This document shows, in pieces, positions 5,501-5,692 of a DNA stretch of 5,692 nt; positions within the stretch are counted from its first letter, which is position 1; each line of letters begins with the position of its first letter. Where the stretch lies: the NCBI GenBank assembly GCA_946002345.1, contig CAMFZA010000121.1, forward strand, positions 1 through 5,692, read 5' to 3'. The DNA comes from an uncultured Phascolarctobacterium sp. GTDB lineage: Bacteria > Bacillota > Negativicutes > Acidaminococcales > Acidaminococcaceae. The notes under the pieces are model-generated. The model saw only the letters and a program-made list of their open reading frames with translations. It did not search any database and was not told the DNA's origin. The translations under genes and the position numbers were made by a program.

Positions 5501-5628
5501 TTAGCAAAAAAGCTTTTTATTTGTTTGGGCTCGTCGTTCTTCCCCTTGTTACTGCTTTTGGTTCGTGGTTCAAGGTTATGCTGTTCGCTGTTCTGGTACC
5601 GTTGCGTCTACCGGGATTTGCTATATAA

Positions 5629-5692
5629 GGAAATTGCGCAATTAGCTAATCTGAAGCGAACATTGAGAATTTTAGCGAATGAGTGGCTGGTA
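5629..5692 (+). repeat. 64-base direct repeat, copy B, cut by window edge
   Basis: This is the second copy of the repeat at 5155-5218, with 62 of 64 identical bases. It runs to the last base of the window, so its full length is unknown. It is preceded by CTATATAAGG, which resembles the sequence flanking the inverted copy C better than that flanking copy A. Confidence 0.9.

Larger units (their letters stand above)
5123..5692. other. Gene-free, repeat-rich region upstream of moaA
   Basis: I support no gene in these 570 bases. Open frames exist on both strands (for example 5135-5341 and 5380-5628 plus) but they lack ribosome binding sites and recognisable domains, and they run through palindromes and repeat copies. 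The region contains two direct copies and one inverted diverged copy of the same repeat, and at least seven inverted repeats, listed separately. No tRNA, rRNA, transposase or riboswitch is recognisable. The moaA promoter must lie in or beyond it; the best minus-strand candidate is TTGTAC and TAAAAT with a poor 15-base spacer around 5200-5225, inside repeat copy A. Confidence 0.7.

Noticed and set aside
5380..5628. Plus-strand open frame of 82 codons
   Set aside because: It runs through three perfect inverted repeats, shows no known family and has no convincing start site; it looks like chance translation of repeat DNA.
5155..5692. CRISPR array
   Set aside because: There are only two direct copies, 474 bases apart, without regular spacers.

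Overview
This window is a one-directional cluster for molybdenum cofactor (Moco) synthesis and molybdate uptake. All genes lie on the minus strand, so transcription runs from right to left. In transcription order they are moaA (5122-4121), moaC (4066-3545), a MOSC-MogA/MoaB fusion gene (3322-2354), modB (2357-1671), modA (1668-874) and a MoeA-like molybdopterin-binding protein that runs off the left edge (840-1). No plus-strand gene is supported.

The source looks like an anaerobic member of the Firmicutes (Bacillota), perhaps Negativicutes or a related clostridial lineage. Three things point there: the strong GGAGG/AGGAGG ribosome binding sites, the lipoprotein form of ModA, and a MOSC-MogA fusion beside a MoeA-like protein with a TGGMSVDPDD loop, a set I associate from memory with these anaerobes. 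The genus cannot be named from the sequence.

The genes form a coherent pathway. MoaA and MoaC convert GTP to cyclic pyranopterin monophosphate. The MogA domain adenylylates molybdopterin, and the MoeA-like protein probably acts near the metal-insertion end or as a pterin sensor. ModA and ModB are the molybdate-binding lipoprotein and membrane channel of the ABC importer; its ATPase ModC is not in the window. The MOSC, modB, modA and MoeA-like genes are packed tightly (4-base overlap, 2-base gap, 33-base gap) and are probably one transcript. A 222-base gap between moaC and the MOSC gene holds a perfect 8-bp hairpin and could carry a second promoter or operator. A short inverted repeat covers the moaC ribosome binding site.

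The right end (5123-5692, about 570 bases) has no supported gene. It holds two near-identical direct copies of a 64-base repeat 474 bases apart, a diverged inverted third copy between them, and a dense series of inverted repeats. It resembles a structured intergenic repeat or MITE-like element inserted immediately upstream of moaA. This is the least explained part of the window.
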